A stretch of DNA of 64,000 bases from Erysipelothrix rhusiopathiae (GTDB taxonomy: Bacteria; Bacillota_I; Bacilli_A; Erysipelotrichales; Erysipelotrichaceae). The notes under the pieces were generated by a model, which was not told the origin of the DNA, searched no databases, and was given only the letters and a program-made list of their open reading frames with translations. The stretch is taken from positions 1,488,001 through 1,552,000 of the forward strand of contig NZ_LR134439.1 in the NCBI RefSeq assembly GCF_900637845.1, in the 5' to 3' direction. Of the stretch, positions 1 to 9,059 are shown one piece after another; the first letter of the stretch is position 1, and the number at the start of each line of letters is the position of its first letter. The position numbers were made by a program, and so were the translations under genes.

Positions 1-927
1 CTTAACCGATATCAAAGTATGATGCGTTTATTAGTTGATTTGATTATTATGATGTCAGGTTTCGCACTCCTATATTTTGGAAGAACCTTAGACTTTAATA
101 TCTTATTGCTCGTGTTTACCTTACATATGAGTTCCTTTGGACCCGTGATTGCCCTGTCAAACTTAAGTGGTGATTTATACCATACACTTGCAAGTGGTCA
201 ACGTATTCTTGATTTGTTGGATGAAAAACCACAAGTTAATGAAGTTTGGGACGGTACGAATGAGGCATTTGAGGAAGCATCTGTACGTGATGTGACTTTT
301 AGTTATGACAACGAAATCATTTTGGATGAGATCAATATGACCATCACTAAAAATAAAATTATTGCTCTTACGGGAGAAAGTGGAGCCGGTAAATCTACAA
401 TCCTCAAACTCTTAATGCGCTTTTGGGATGTGAATGAAGGAAGTGTTAATATCAATGATCAGGATATTAAATCGGTAACGACGCGCCATTTAAGAAGTAT
501 TGAAAGCATGATGAGTCAAGATACTGATATATTTAAAGATACCATTAAGAATAATATTGCTTTCGTAAAACCGGATGCAAGTGATGAGGAAATTTATGAG
601 GCGGCTCAACACGCTTCGGTTCATGATTTCATTATGAGTCTTCCTTTGGGTTATGATACGATGATGGAAGAGTTAGGAAGTAACCTATCATCGGGTGAAC
701 GTCAACGAATCGGTCTTGCCCGTATATTCTTACATGGTGGTGATTTAATCTTGCTTGATGAACCCACAAGTAATTTAGATAGTCTCAATGAGGCTATCAT
801 CCTAAAATCAATCGTTGAGTATAAACACAACAAAACGATAGTAATTGTTTCGCACCGTGCATCAACGCTTAAAATTGCGGATGAAGTATGGAACCTCGAA
901 GACGGGAAATTAAACCCGATATTATAA
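1..927 (+). CDS. ABC transporter, ATP-binding/permease protein (5' truncated)
   Basis: The reading frame is open from the first base, so the gene begins upstream of the window; 308 residues are visible. The first ~75 residues are hydrophobic and look like the last membrane helices of an exporter half-transporter. A complete nucleotide-binding domain follows: Walker A GESGAGKST, signature LSSGERQRIGLARI, Walker B LILLDEPTSNLD and an H-loop histidine in IVSHR. The permease-ATPase fusion order is that of type IV exporters (CydC/MsbA-like). The substrate cannot be told from this fragment. The partner half-transporter, if any, lies outside the window. Confidence 0.85.
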   Translation, partial: LNRYQSMMRLLVDLIIMMSGFALLYFGRTLDFNILLLVFTLHMSSFGPVIALSNLSGDLYHTLASGQRILDLLDEKPQVNEVWDGTNEAFEEASVRDVTFSYDNEIILDEINMTITKNKIIALTGESGAGKSTILKLLMRFWDVNEGSVNINDQDIKSVTTRHLRSIESMMSQDTDIFKDTIKNNIAFVKPDASDEEIYEAAQHASVHDFIMSLPLGYDTMMEELGSNLSSGERQRIGLARIFLHGGDLILLDEPTSNLDSLNEAIILKSIVEYKHNKTIVIVSHRASTLKIADEVWNLEDGKLNPIL

Positions 928-945
928 ATTGATGGAGGAATGAAT

Positions 946-1428
946 ATGATTGGACGCATTTGTAGCATCGATAGTCAAGAGTACTTGATTGTTGAGCAGG
1001 AAGGTAATGTGATCTTCATAAGTACTGCTGATGATTTAGAATTTTTTAAGCGTAAATTTAAAGTTGAACATCTTCAAATAAATACTACATCGTGTGAGGC
1101 GATAGTGTGCCAGCTAAACGAGTATATACGTGGTGATCGTACACAATTTGATTTCCCATATAAGTTGTTGGGAACACCGTTTCAATGTCAAGTTTGGGAA
1201 GGACTTCAAGAGATTCCTTATGGATCTGCCATAAGTTATGAAGGCCTTTCTGACATCTTATTTGAAACACGCAAAACCCGTGCTGTTGCTCGAGCAGTCT
1301 CCCAAAACCCTTTATTGCTTTGTGTACCATGTCATCGTGTTATTGGTAAAAATGGAACATTAACAGGATTTAGAGGTGGGATCGAGTTAAAAGAGCGTCT
1401 TCTAAGACTAGAAAGGGACATGAATTAA
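946..1428 (+). CDS. ogt: Methylated-DNA--[protein]-cysteine S-methyltransferase
   Basis: A suicide DNA-repair protein that takes the alkyl group from O6-alkylguanine onto a cysteine. The active-site motif PCHRV is present near residue 128 (C of LCVPCHRVIG), followed by the LTGFRGG region typical of the C-terminal domain. At 160 aa it has the family's usual length. I chose ATG 946 over ATG 940 because GGAGG at 934-938 is 7 bases from 946 but only 1 base from 940. It follows the ABC gene by 18 bases and may be co-transcribed with it. Confidence 0.9.
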   Translation: MIGRICSIDSQEYLIVEQEGNVIFISTADDLEFFKRKFKVEHLQINTTSCEAIVCQLNEYIRGDRTQFDFPYKLLGTPFQCQVWEGLQEIPYGSAISYEGLSDILFETRKTRAVARAVSQNPLLLCVPCHRVIGKNGTLTGFRGGIELKERLLRLERDMN

Positions 1429-1510
1429 AGTAAATCAAGGTTTTCATGCTTTTTTCTACGATCCTAATCGGATTTCTAGTAGAAAAATATTTTATATCAT
1501 TTATCAAAGG

Positions 1511-1531
1511 CCCACTTAAGAGTGGGTTTTT
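1511..1531 (+). terminator. Intrinsic terminator after ogt
   Basis: A 6-bp stem (CCCACT/AGTGGG, loop TAAG) is followed by a T-run. A second, more distant inverted repeat lies just upstream (TTTTTCTAC at 1451-1459 against GTAGAAAAA at 1479-1487). The two may act together or be alternative structures. Confidence 0.75.
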
Positions 1532-1626
1532 GTTTGTTTTTTGTTTACTAATGAAAAAAATCACATGTAATTTTGCAAATGCTAAGAATACAATTTGAAA
1601 AGGGTTAATTGTCCTACACGTATTCA

Positions 1627-1640
1627 AAAAAGCGCTTACA
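1627..1640 (+). promoter_or_regulatory. cre-like (CcpA) site at the arc promoter
   Basis: AAAAAGCGCTTACA resembles the catabolite-responsive element consensus WTGNAANCGNWNNCW around its GCGCTTACA core. It overlaps a possible -10 (TACAAT, 1637-1642), a position that would give repression. Carbon catabolite control of arginine deiminase operons is well known in other Firmicutes. The -35 is unclear, so the promoter itself is an inference. Confidence 0.5.
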
Positions 1641-1652
1641 ATGTAAATGTAA

Positions 1653-1731
1653 ACATAGAAGGTCGAACAACCCATGGGAATTAGACTCTCTATGTTCGGT
1701 AATGAAAGTGTTCCTGATCAGTTCACTTTCA
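1653..1731 (+). promoter_or_regulatory. Structured 5' leader of the arc operon
   Basis: Two hairpins lie between the putative promoter and arcA. ACATAGA (1653-1659) pairs with TCTATGT (1689-1695), and TGAAAGTG (1703-1710) pairs with CACTTTCA (1724-1731). Neither is followed by a T-run, so they are not ordinary terminators. The arcA ribosome binding site (AGAGGAAA) lies outside the stems. Function is unknown: mRNA stability or a regulator-binding leader are possible. Confidence 0.45.
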
Positions 1732-1763
1732 AAACCTAGAAAAAAAAGAAAAGAGGAAACGTA

Positions 1764-2984
1764 ATGAGCGCAATTAGAGTTACAAGCGAAATTGGAACGC
1801 TTAAAAAAGTTTTATTACACAGACCTGGTAGGGAGCTTTTAAACCTTACTCCCGATACACTAGAACGTCTTCTATTCGATGACATTCCTTACCTTAAGGA
1901 TGCACAAGATGAGCACGATAAATTTGCTCAAGCACTTCGTGATAACGATATTGAAGTTGTTTACCTCGAAGATTTAATGGCAGAAGTGATTAAAGATTCA
2001 AGCCTACGTAAACAATTCCTAAATCAATTCATTGAAGAAGGCGGAATCAAAACACAACGTGAACACGACATGGTTTACAATTTCTTAGACTCAATCAAAG
2101 ATGAAAAAGAACTTGTATTAAAAACAATGGAAGGTGTTCGTACACATGAACTTGATCATTCAGGTAAAAAGTCATTAGTAGAGATGGCTGGAGAGATTCA
2201 AGATTTAATCTTAGATCCACTACCAAACCTTTACTTTACACGTGACCCATTTGCATCAATTGGAGATGGTGTAAGCTTGAACCGTATGTACTCTGTAACA
2301 CGTAATCGTGAAACAATCTATGCAGACTACATCTTCAAATACCACCCAGAATATAAAGGAAATGTTCCTTACTACTATGACCGTACGGCAGATTTCCATA
2401 TTGAAGGTGGAGATATCCTAAACATCAATGCTAAAACATTAGCAATTGGGATTTCACAACGTACACAAGCTCAAGCAATTGAAGACATTGCACATAATAT
2501 CTTCAATGTTGAAGGAACAGAGATTGAAACAATTCTTGCAATCGATATTCCAAATAGTCGTGCATTCATGCACTTGGATACTGTGTTTACACAAGTTGAC
2601 TATGACAAATTTACAATTCACCCAGGTATCCTTGGACCTCTACAAGTATTTGAGATCACTAAAGGCACAAATGGCGATGTAAATATTGTTAAGATTGATA
2701 CGGATCTAGAGTCCATCTTATCAAAACATGTTGGACGTCCAGTTACATTAATTAAATGTGGTGGCGAAGACATGATGGCTTCAGAACGTGAACAATGGAA
2801 TGATGGTTCTAACACACTAACAATCGCACCTGGTGTTGTTGTTGTATATGACCGTAACGAAATCAGTAACGAGTTATTAAAATCACATGGACTCAAATTA
2901 ATTGAGTTACGTGGTGCAGAGCTTGTTCGTGGTCGTGGTGGCCCTCGTTGTATGAGTATGCCATTAATTCGTGAAGATATTTAA
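1764..2984 (+). CDS. arcA: Arginine deiminase
   Basis: Hydrolyses L-arginine to citrulline and ammonia, the first step of the arginine deiminase pathway, in the cytoplasm. Family landmarks are present: FTRDPFA at residues 158-164, FHIEGGD, HLDTVFT near 270, and the nucleophilic cysteine near residue 396 in GGPRCMSMPL. The length (406 aa) is normal. It is the first gene of arcA-arcB-arcC-arcD, with a 32-base gap to arcB. The ATG is preceded by AGAGGAAACGTA. In pathogens the ammonia produced also protects against acid. Likely under CcpA control through the cre-like site upstream. Confidence 0.97.
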   Translation: MSAIRVTSEIGTLKKVLLHRPGRELLNLTPDTLERLLFDDIPYLKDAQDEHDKFAQALRDNDIEVVYLEDLMAEVIKDSSLRKQFLNQFIEEGGIKTQREHDMVYNFLDSIKDEKELVLKTMEGVRTHELDHSGKKSLVEMAGEIQDLILDPLPNLYFTRDPFASIGDGVSLNRMYSVTRNRETIYADYIFKYHPEYKGNVPYYYDRTADFHIEGGDILNINAKTLAIGISQRTQAQAIEDIAHNIFNVEGTEIETILAIDIPNSRAFMHLDTVFTQVDYDKFTIHPGILGPLQVFEITKGTNGDVNIVKIDTDLESILSKHVGRPVTLIKCGGEDMMASEREQWNDGSNTLTIAPGVVVVYDRNEISNELLKSHGLKLIELRGAELVRGRGGPRCMSMPLIREDI

Positions 2985-3016
2985 TTAGAAAAATAATAAA
3001 AGGAGATTAAGATCAC

Positions 3017-4009
3017 ATGGGAGTAAATTTAAGCGGAAGAAGCTTCTTAAAGCTTTTGGATTTCACATCAGATGAAATTAGATATTTAGTAGACTTATCA
3101 AAAGAGTTTAAAAATTTAAAACTCACAGGAACACCACACCGTTATCTCGAAGGAAAAAACATCGTATTACTTTTTGAAAAAACTTCAACACGTACACGTT
3201 GTTCATTTGAAGTAGCGGGTATGGACTTGGGTATGGGTGTTACATACTTAGATCCAGGTAGTTCACAAATGGGTAAAAAAGAAAGCATTCCTGATACTGC
3301 ACGTGTACTTGGTCGCATGTATGATGGAATTGAATACCGTGGTTATGCACAAGAAATTGTTCAAGCATTAGCAGATGATGCAGGCGTTCCAGTATGGAAT
3401 GGTTTAACTACAGAATTCCACCCAACACAAATGATCGCAGACTTACTTACAATTGAAGAAAACTTCGGTTATTTAAAAGGTCTAAACTTTGTATTTATGG
3501 GTGATGCTCAAAATAACGTTGCGAACTCACTAATGGTAGCATGTGCAAAAATGGGTCTAAACTTTACAGCTTGTGGACCTAAAGCACAAATGCCACACGC
3601 AGAATTAGTTAAAGAATGCCGTGCAATCGCAAAAGAAAACGGATGTACTGTTACTTTAACTGAAGATGTTAAGAAAGCAACAACAGGTGCTCACGTTATT
3701 TATACTGATATTTGGGTATCAATGGGTGAACCAGATAGTGTATGGGAAGAACGTATTAAACTCTTAAGTCCATACCAAGTAAATAGTGATGTTATGACAA
3801 ATGCAGCAGATGATGCAATCTTCTTACACTGCTTACCTTCATTCCATGATCTTAAGACTACAATTGGACAAGAAATCCATGAAAAATATGGCTTAAAAGA
3901 AATGGAAGTTACAAACGAAGTGTTTGAATCAAAACAATCTAAAGTCTTCAATGAAGCAGAAAACAGAATGCATACAATCAAAGCTGTGATGTATGCAACA
4001 CTTAAGTAG
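3017..4009 (+). CDS. arcB: Ornithine carbamoyltransferase, catabolic
   Basis: Carries out phosphorolysis of citrulline to ornithine and carbamoyl phosphate. Carbamoyl-phosphate-binding STRT is at residues 57-60, HPTQ near 136 and the HCLP motif near 271. The length (330 aa) is typical of OTCase. It sits between arcA and arcC, which supports the catabolic direction rather than arginine biosynthesis; no biosynthetic arg genes are seen in the window. AGGAG at 3001-3005 precedes the start. arcC follows after 9 bases. Confidence 0.95.
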   Translation: MGVNLSGRSFLKLLDFTSDEIRYLVDLSKEFKNLKLTGTPHRYLEGKNIVLLFEKTSTRTRCSFEVAGMDLGMGVTYLDPGSSQMGKKESIPDTARVLGRMYDGIEYRGYAQEIVQALADDAGVPVWNGLTTEFHPTQMIADLLTIEENFGYLKGLNFVFMGDAQNNVANSLMVACAKMGLNFTACGPKAQMPHAELVKECRAIAKENGCTVTLTEDVKKATTGAHVIYTDIWVSMGEPDSVWEERIKLLSPYQVNSDVMTNAADDAIFLHCLPSFHDLKTTIGQEIHEKYGLKEMEVTNEVFESKQSKVFNEAENRMHTIKAVMYATLK

Positions 4010-4018
4010 GCGATTTCT

Positions 4019-4954
4019 ATGGGAAAACGTATTGTAATCGCTCTAGGTGGTAACGCACTCGGTAATAATGCAGAAGAACAAATCGAGCTCGTTAAACAAA
4101 CAGCACAAACAATCGTTGATATGGCTGAAGAAGGCTATGAAGTGATCGTTGGTCACGGAAATGGTCCTCAAGTAGGTATGATTAATTTGGCAATGGAGTT
4201 CGCCGCTAATAATGGCGGTGGAACTCCAGCAATGCCATTTCCTGAATGTGGGGCAATGAGTCAAGGCTACATTGGTTATCATCTACAACAAGCTATTCAA
4301 AACGAATTGCGTAAACGTAAGTTAAGTAAACACTGTGCAAGTGTTGTGACCCAAATGATTGTGGATGAAAAAGACCCAGCATTTGATAAACCAACAAAAC
4401 CTGTAGGACTTTTCTACACAGAAGAAGAATCAGTGAAACTTGCAGCAGAAAAGGGATACAGTTTTATGGAGGATGCAGGACGTGGGTATCGTCGTGTCGT
4501 TGCTTCACCATTGCCAAAAGAAATCGTTGAAATTGATCTTATTAAGCAATTAACAGGTCAAGGCGATATTGTTATTACAGTTGGTGGTGGCGGTATTCCA
4601 GTTATAGAAACAGCTGAAGGTTATAAAGGGGTTGCAGCTGTTATCGATAAGGATCGTTCTTGCTCAAAGCTTGCTCTTGACCTAAATGCCGATATGCTTA
4701 TTATCTTAACGGCAGTGGATCGTGTATGCATTCATTACAACACACCACAACAAGAAGAACTTGCAACAATGAATGTTGCAGAAGCAAAACAATACATCAA
4801 GGAAGGCCATTTTGCTCCTGGAAGTATGTTACCTAAGATTGAAGCTTGTCTCGATTTTGTTGAACAAGCATCTGAAGGTCAAGCTCTTGTTACGTCACTT
4901 GTACGAGCAAAAGATGCACTTGCAGGGGTTACCGGAACGATCATCAAAAAATAG
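4019..4954 (+). CDS. arcC: Carbamate kinase
   Basis: Transfers phosphate from carbamoyl phosphate to ADP, yielding ATP, CO2 and ammonia; this is the energy-producing step of the pathway. The sequence shows the amino-acid-kinase fold start (RIVIALGGNALG), the GHGNGPQVG loop near residue 45 and the GGGGIPV motif near 190. The length of 311 aa is standard. It follows arcB by 9 bases and precedes the transporter gene. Confidence 0.96.
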   Translation: MGKRIVIALGGNALGNNAEEQIELVKQTAQTIVDMAEEGYEVIVGHGNGPQVGMINLAMEFAANNGGGTPAMPFPECGAMSQGYIGYHLQQAIQNELRKRKLSKHCASVVTQMIVDEKDPAFDKPTKPVGLFYTEEESVKLAAEKGYSFMEDAGRGYRRVVASPLPKEIVEIDLIKQLTGQGDIVITVGGGGIPVIETAEGYKGVAAVIDKDRSCSKLALDLNADMLIILTAVDRVCIHYNTPQQEELATMNVAEAKQYIKEGHFAPGSMLPKIEACLDFVEQASEGQALVTSLVRAKDALAGVTGTIIKK

Positions 4955-4989
4955 TCAATCTATATAGATGACATACGGAGGAGAAAAAT

Positions 4990-6390
4990 ATGGCAAAAGA
5001 AAAGAAAACTAGAAAAATGCTCTCATCCTTTTCAATTCTTTTTATCATTCTGTTTGTTTTAGCTCTTGTAACAGTCTTAATTCCTGATGTAACAAGTGCA
5101 ACATTATCAACAGTAATGATGGCTCCAGTTAAAGGTTTTGCAGATGCGATTGATGTCTGTGTGTTTGTTATGATCCTTGGGGGATTTTTGGGACTTGTAA
5201 CAAAAACTGGTGCATTGGATGCGGGGATTGCAGCTTTAGTTAAAAAACTTAAAGGTAATGAACTTGTAATTATTCCAGTATTAATGACACTCTTCTCAAT
5301 CTGTGGCTCTACCTACGGAATGCTTGAAGAAACTGTGCCATTCTACGCACTGCTTACTGCAACAATGGTTGCAGCAGGATTTGATGCTGTTGTTGGTTCA
5401 GCAGTTGTCTTACTCGGTGCTGGTGCTGGGGTTCTTGGATCTACAATTAACCCATTTGCAGTTGGTGCAGCATTGGATGCGATTCCTAAAGACATTCCAG
5501 TGAACAATGGACTTGTTATGTTAATTGGTCTTGTACTATGGATTTCAGCATTACTCATCTCAATTTACTTTGTAATGAGTTATGCTAAAAAAGTTAAACA
5601 AGATAAAGGATCTACAATCCTTTCACTTCAAGAACAACAAGAAATTGATAAACATTATGGACATGCAGAAGGTGCTACCACAGTTGAATTAACAGGTACA
5701 CACAAAACAGTTCTTATCTTGTTTGGAATTACATTCTTAGTAATGATTCTTTCCTTTATTCCATGGGGATCCTTTGGAATTACATTCTTTGATAGTTGGA
5801 CTGCTTGGTTAACAGGGATTCCATTTGGAGAATGGTACTTCCAAGAAGCAACAACTTGGTTCCTTCTCATGGGTATTATTATTGGTATTGTTGGTAAACT
5901 TAACGAGAAAGAAATCGTCGATACATTCATGGATGGCGCTGCCGATATGATGAGTGTAGTACTCGTTATTGCATTAGCACGTGGTGCTTCAGTTCTTATG
6001 ACTGAAACAGGACTTGATGTTTACATCTTGACCAATGCTGCAAATGCACTTAAAGGGGTGTCAGGAATCATCTTTGCACCACTTGCATACTTACTCTACC
6101 TTGTACTAACTTTCCTTATTCCTTCCTCATCAGGACTTGCAACAGTGTCGATGCCAATTATGGCACCACTTGCATCAGAATTAGGCTTCAGTCCTGAAGT
6201 AATGGTAATGATCTTCGTGGCGGGTAGTGGTCTTGTCAACCTCTTTACCCCAACATGTGGAGCGATCATGGGTGGTCTTGCAATCGCCAAAGTTGAATAC
6301 TCTACTTGGATTAAATTCTCGAAGAAAATTATTCTCATAATTGCACTTGTAAGTGTTATTATCCTAACCGGAGCTATGCTCATAATTTAA
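4990..6390 (+). CDS. arcD: Arginine/ornithine antiporter, YfcC/DcuC-like family
   Basis: A 466-aa integral membrane protein with about 12 hydrophobic helices. It resembles the YfcC (C4-dicarboxylate carrier-like) family rather than the APC-type ArcD; the P-S-S-S-G-L motif near residue 380 and the repeated GG...NPF elements are typical of that family. Streptococcal arc operons often use such a transporter for arginine-ornithine exchange. The role here is inferred from its place as last gene of the operon, with AGGAGAAA at 4978-4985 before the ATG and a terminator after it. Substrate could be another amino acid or peptide. Confidence 0.8.
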   Translation: MAKEKKTRKMLSSFSILFIILFVLALVTVLIPDVTSATLSTVMMAPVKGFADAIDVCVFVMILGGFLGLVTKTGALDAGIAALVKKLKGNELVIIPVLMTLFSICGSTYGMLEETVPFYALLTATMVAAGFDAVVGSAVVLLGAGAGVLGSTINPFAVGAALDAIPKDIPVNNGLVMLIGLVLWISALLISIYFVMSYAKKVKQDKGSTILSLQEQQEIDKHYGHAEGATTVELTGTHKTVLILFGITFLVMILSFIPWGSFGITFFDSWTAWLTGIPFGEWYFQEATTWFLLMGIIIGIVGKLNEKEIVDTFMDGAADMMSVVLVIALARGASVLMTETGLDVYILTNAANALKGVSGIIFAPLAYLLYLVLTFLIPSSSGLATVSMPIMAPLASELGFSPEVMVMIFVAGSGLVNLFTPTCGAIMGGLAIAKVEYSTWIKFSKKIILIIALVSVIILTGAMLII

Positions 6391-6411
6391 GTTATAATAT
6401 AAAATAGGATC

Positions 6412-6443
6412 AAGGAATGGATGTTGCCTTCCATTCCTTTTTT
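6412..6443 (+). terminator. Intrinsic terminator of the arc operon
   Basis: AAGGAATGG (6412-6420) pairs with CCATTCCTT (6431-6439), followed by a T-run. It lies 21 bases after the arcD stop codon. Confidence 0.88.
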
Positions 6444-6462
6444 CATTTAGCAAGATAGTCAT

Positions 6463-6598
6463 AATCAGCCTTCAGATACAGATCATGATTTACGTTTATC
6501 GATATACTCTGAAGCTTGACTGATTTTCATGAATTGCTATTTCAAGGGGTTTTAAGTTTATTTAACGTGTAAGATGCCAATCTCTACACGTTTTATTT
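6463..6598 (+). ncRNA. Candidate small RNA between arcD and the AraC gene
   Basis: This part of the 334-base gap (6391-6724) has two structures. An imperfect inverted repeat joins AATCAGCCTTCAGA (6463-6476) to TCTGAA...CTGATT (6508-6525). A terminator-like hairpin follows: AACGTGTAAGAT pairs with ATCTCTACACGTT with one bulge (6564-6592), then TTATTT. The arc operon already ends at 6412-6443, so this second terminator implies a separate transcript. No clear promoter was found. No ORF with a ribosome binding site covers it. The rest of the gap (6600-6724) should hold the promoter of the regulator gene; TACAAT at 6681-6686 is a possible -10. Confidence 0.35.
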
Positions 6599-6724
6599 AT
6601 GAAACGAAACACGATTAAGATTAAATAATTTATGTTGTAAGAGGGCAATCTAGGTACTGTAAAAAAGTGTTCTTTTAGTGTACAATAAGAGTGTAATCAA
6701 GAAGTGTGAAAGGGGGTATATTTC

Positions 6725-8017
6725 ATGGACTTTGTAACTGAAATACAAGGTAAAAACTGCTCTCGATATGATAAGCGAAAGCTCTGCAGTTTTGACATGG
6801 AATTTATTGACTTACCAACCTATCCGATCATTCATCAAGCGTCACGCTTTCTCTTTATCAAAAAAGGTGAAGGAACGATTTTGATTGACGGGATAAGTTA
6901 TCCTATTAGAGAAAATTCTCTTATCGCAATTCTTCCTTGGGAAATAACAGAAATTGAGAGCGTGGCCAGGCCCCTCCAATTTGTACGCATAATCTATAAT
7001 ATCGATTACATTTCTCAAGCAATGAAGTGTGGGGCGAATCCAAGTAATGATATGATTGCAGTGACGGGACCTTTAGAAAAAAATCACGTGATTCAATGTA
7101 CTTCAAAAGAAGCTGATGTTATCTTGAAAGTTTTAGATGAGATTCGTGATGAGGTCGGGGTTGAATCAAACCTCGATATTCCTGAAGAGCAAAGTTTATC
7201 AAAACTTTATGTCACCAATAAACTTATTGAACTTGTAATTCATTTCCAACGTTTTGCGAATAAGAAGGAATGTAAGATGAAGTCGAATCAAGAAATTGAA
7301 CTCGATCATCGCTATAAGATTTTCAAATATTTATATTCACATTTAAGTGAAAAATTAACACTTTCTAAACTATCCGGATTTTTCTATATGAGTGAATCTG
7401 CAATTAGTAAGTACATTTATGATGTAACTGGCTTATCCTTCACCGCATTACTTAATGAGATGCGTATTGTGAAGTCGTTAGACTTACTGATTTATACAGG
7501 CATGTCACTGAGTGAAATTGCGGAATTAACGGGGTTTGCGGATGCGTCGCACTTATCAAAAGTATATAATGAACGCATCGGTACAACGCCAAATGAATAT
7601 CGTAAAATTTACCGTAATATTCACCAAGTTATAAATGATAAAGAATTAAGTCTTTCGTATCAGGTGTTAAATTATATGTATAACAACTACAAAGAAAACT
7701 TAAAAATTCAAGAAGTTGCGGATAAGTTCAACATTCCACTTGTAGAACTTAACCTCATTTTGCTTTTCCAAGTAGAAATGAACTTTGAAGACTTCTTGAA
7801 TTATCTTAGGATCAATAAGTCGTGTGAATTACTCTTATCTACCGATTTGGCGATTGTCGATATTGGCATTGCGGTAGGTTATAATAACAGTAAAACATTT
7901 CATCGTAATTTTGTGAAACAAAAGAACATGACCCCAGGAATATTCCGTAAGTCGGTAACGATGCCAACAAGTACGGTTGAAGATCCTGTAGAATTTATCC
8001 GAGCAACGATTTCTTAA
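6725..8017 (+). CDS. AraC-family regulator with two HTH domains
   Basis: A 430-aa transcription regulator. Residues ~15-120 look like the cupin sensor domain of AraC proteins (KKGEGTILIDG region). The first AraC HTH pair spans ~195-295 (LTLSKLSGFFYMSESAISKY, then GMSLSEIAELTGFADASHLS and TPNEYRK). A second, more diverged AraC-type HTH spans ~310-410 (LKIQEVADKFNIP, then DLAIVDIGIAVGYNNSKTFH and TPGIFRK). Usual members have one such unit and ~280-300 aa. GGGGG at 6714-6718 precedes the ATG. It lies downstream of the arc operon in the same orientation but has its own transcription signals. Its target is unknown; the arc operon or the cluster displaced by the IS are guesses. Confidence 0.8.
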   Translation: MDFVTEIQGKNCSRYDKRKLCSFDMEFIDLPTYPIIHQASRFLFIKKGEGTILIDGISYPIRENSLIAILPWEITEIESVARPLQFVRIIYNIDYISQAMKCGANPSNDMIAVTGPLEKNHVIQCTSKEADVILKVLDEIRDEVGVESNLDIPEEQSLSKLYVTNKLIELVIHFQRFANKKECKMKSNQEIELDHRYKIFKYLYSHLSEKLTLSKLSGFFYMSESAISKYIYDVTGLSFTALLNEMRIVKSLDLLIYTGMSLSEIAELTGFADASHLSKVYNERIGTTPNEYRKIYRNIHQVINDKELSLSYQVLNYMYNNYKENLKIQEVADKFNIPLVELNLILLFQVEMNFEDFLNYLRINKSCELLLSTDLAIVDIGIAVGYNNSKTFHRNFVKQKNMTPGIFRKSVTMPTSTVEDPVEFIRATIS

Positions 8018-8043
8018 AAAGACTGTCTTTGAACAGTCTTTTT
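8017..8043 (+). terminator. Intrinsic terminator, left copy of the IS target duplication
   Basis: The hairpin AAAAGACTGT/ACAGTCTTTT (loop CTTTGA) ends the AraC gene. The identical 27 bases recur at 9075-9101 on the other side of the IS, so the whole terminator is the target-site duplication. Confidence 0.88.
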
Positions 8044-8049
8044 CTTTTA

Positions 8050-8988
8050 TCAAATCTCAACCGCACCACTTTTACTTTTATTAAAGTCTATCTCATACGC
8101 CGTTTTGAAGTCAAATATTTTTCGTGGCATTGAGTTAATTTTAAAGCAAATATCATCAAGATATTGTTGTGCTATATCATACATCGATTTTCCTTTCGGT
8201 ATAAACCTTCGCACGATTGCATTTGCACGTTCATTGGTTCCACGTTGAAAAGAACAGTAAGGATCACACTTGTATAGCTTCACACCCAACCGCTTGGCTG
8301 TAATTCCTAATGTTTTAAACTCAAGTCCGTTATCTACTGTTATCGATTTGGTTGTTATATTGTTTTCTTCAATAAATTTCCGAATTAAGTTTGATGTGTA
8401 ATAGTCGTATCGATATTCTGCTTTTATAAGCCAGGTCATTCTTGAACATCGGTCCACAATAGATATAATCGCTGTAGATTCATGTTTCTTACCGATGATA
8501 GAGTCGATTTCGAGATGACCAATCTCGTTACGTTCCTCAATATATTTAGGCCTTAAGCTAATTGGAAGTACAGTTTTTTCTTCTAAGTTCCATCTCAAAT
8601 GATTCATCATTCCACTAATTCTCTTTTTACGTTTTCGTCGCTTATAACACATTCTATTTGGTTTGATTTCAAGTTTACCTTGGTTAATCCAATTATAGAC
8701 TTGCTGCGATGTAACACACGGTTTATACGGATGATATCGTTTATAGTTACTCAAACACACTTCTACCGAATGAACTTTAGGATCATAGTGAGAATGCAGA
8801 TAATCAATTAAGTGAGAATACTTTTCTCGAATATCAATCTTTCGTTTTTTGTAGACATTATTTTTATATCTAGAAATCGTAGAATGAGATATGTTGAGTT
8901 TACGTGCTGCTTTGCGCATAGAGTAGCCGATGCTTAATAGAATATCAATTTGGTCTTTCATTTTTTTATCTAATTGTTTATACTTCAT
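8050..8988 (-). CDS. IS30-family transposase (copy 1)
   Basis: A 312-aa DDE transposase. The N-terminus has an HTH (SMRKAARKLNISHSTISRYK, ~23-42) that would bind the terminal repeats. The catalytic core starts near residue 150 with HLEIDSIIG (first Asp), then SITVDNGLEF (second Asp, ~220) and QRGTNERANAIVRRFIPKG (Glu, ~255), matching the IS30 pattern. The stop codon lies inside the terminal inverted repeat. The start is preceded by AAAAGGAGCTCC. It differs from copy 2 by about 7 of 312 residues; both appear intact. Confidence 0.95.
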   Translation of the reverse strand: MKYKQLDKKMKDQIDILLSIGYSMRKAARKLNISHSTISRYKNNVYKKRKIDIREKYSHLIDYLHSHYDPKVHSVEVCLSNYKRYHPYKPCVTSQQVYNWINQGKLEIKPNRMCYKRRKRKKRISGMMNHLRWNLEEKTVLPISLRPKYIEERNEIGHLEIDSIIGKKHESTAIISIVDRCSRMTWLIKAEYRYDYYTSNLIRKFIEENNITTKSITVDNGLEFKTLGITAKRLGVKLYKCDPYCSFQRGTNERANAIVRRFIPKGKSMYDIAQQYLDDICFKINSMPRKIFDFKTAYEIDFNKSKSGAVEI

Positions 8989-9033
8989 ATGGAGCTCCTT
9001 TTAGTCGGGTGGGCTCCTTTTATTATACAAAAA

Positions 9034-9059
9034 CAACCGCACCTTGTGTGGTGCGGTTG
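9034..9059 (-). terminator. IS-borne terminator upstream of the transposase
   Basis: CAACCGCACC (9034-9043) and GGTGCGGTTG (9050-9059) form a 10-bp stem that reuses the terminal repeat. Read on the minus strand it is followed by TTTTTG, directly upstream of the probable transposase -10 (TATAAT). It would block read-through into the transposase from outside. The same structure is at 50259-50284 in copy 2. Confidence 0.6.
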
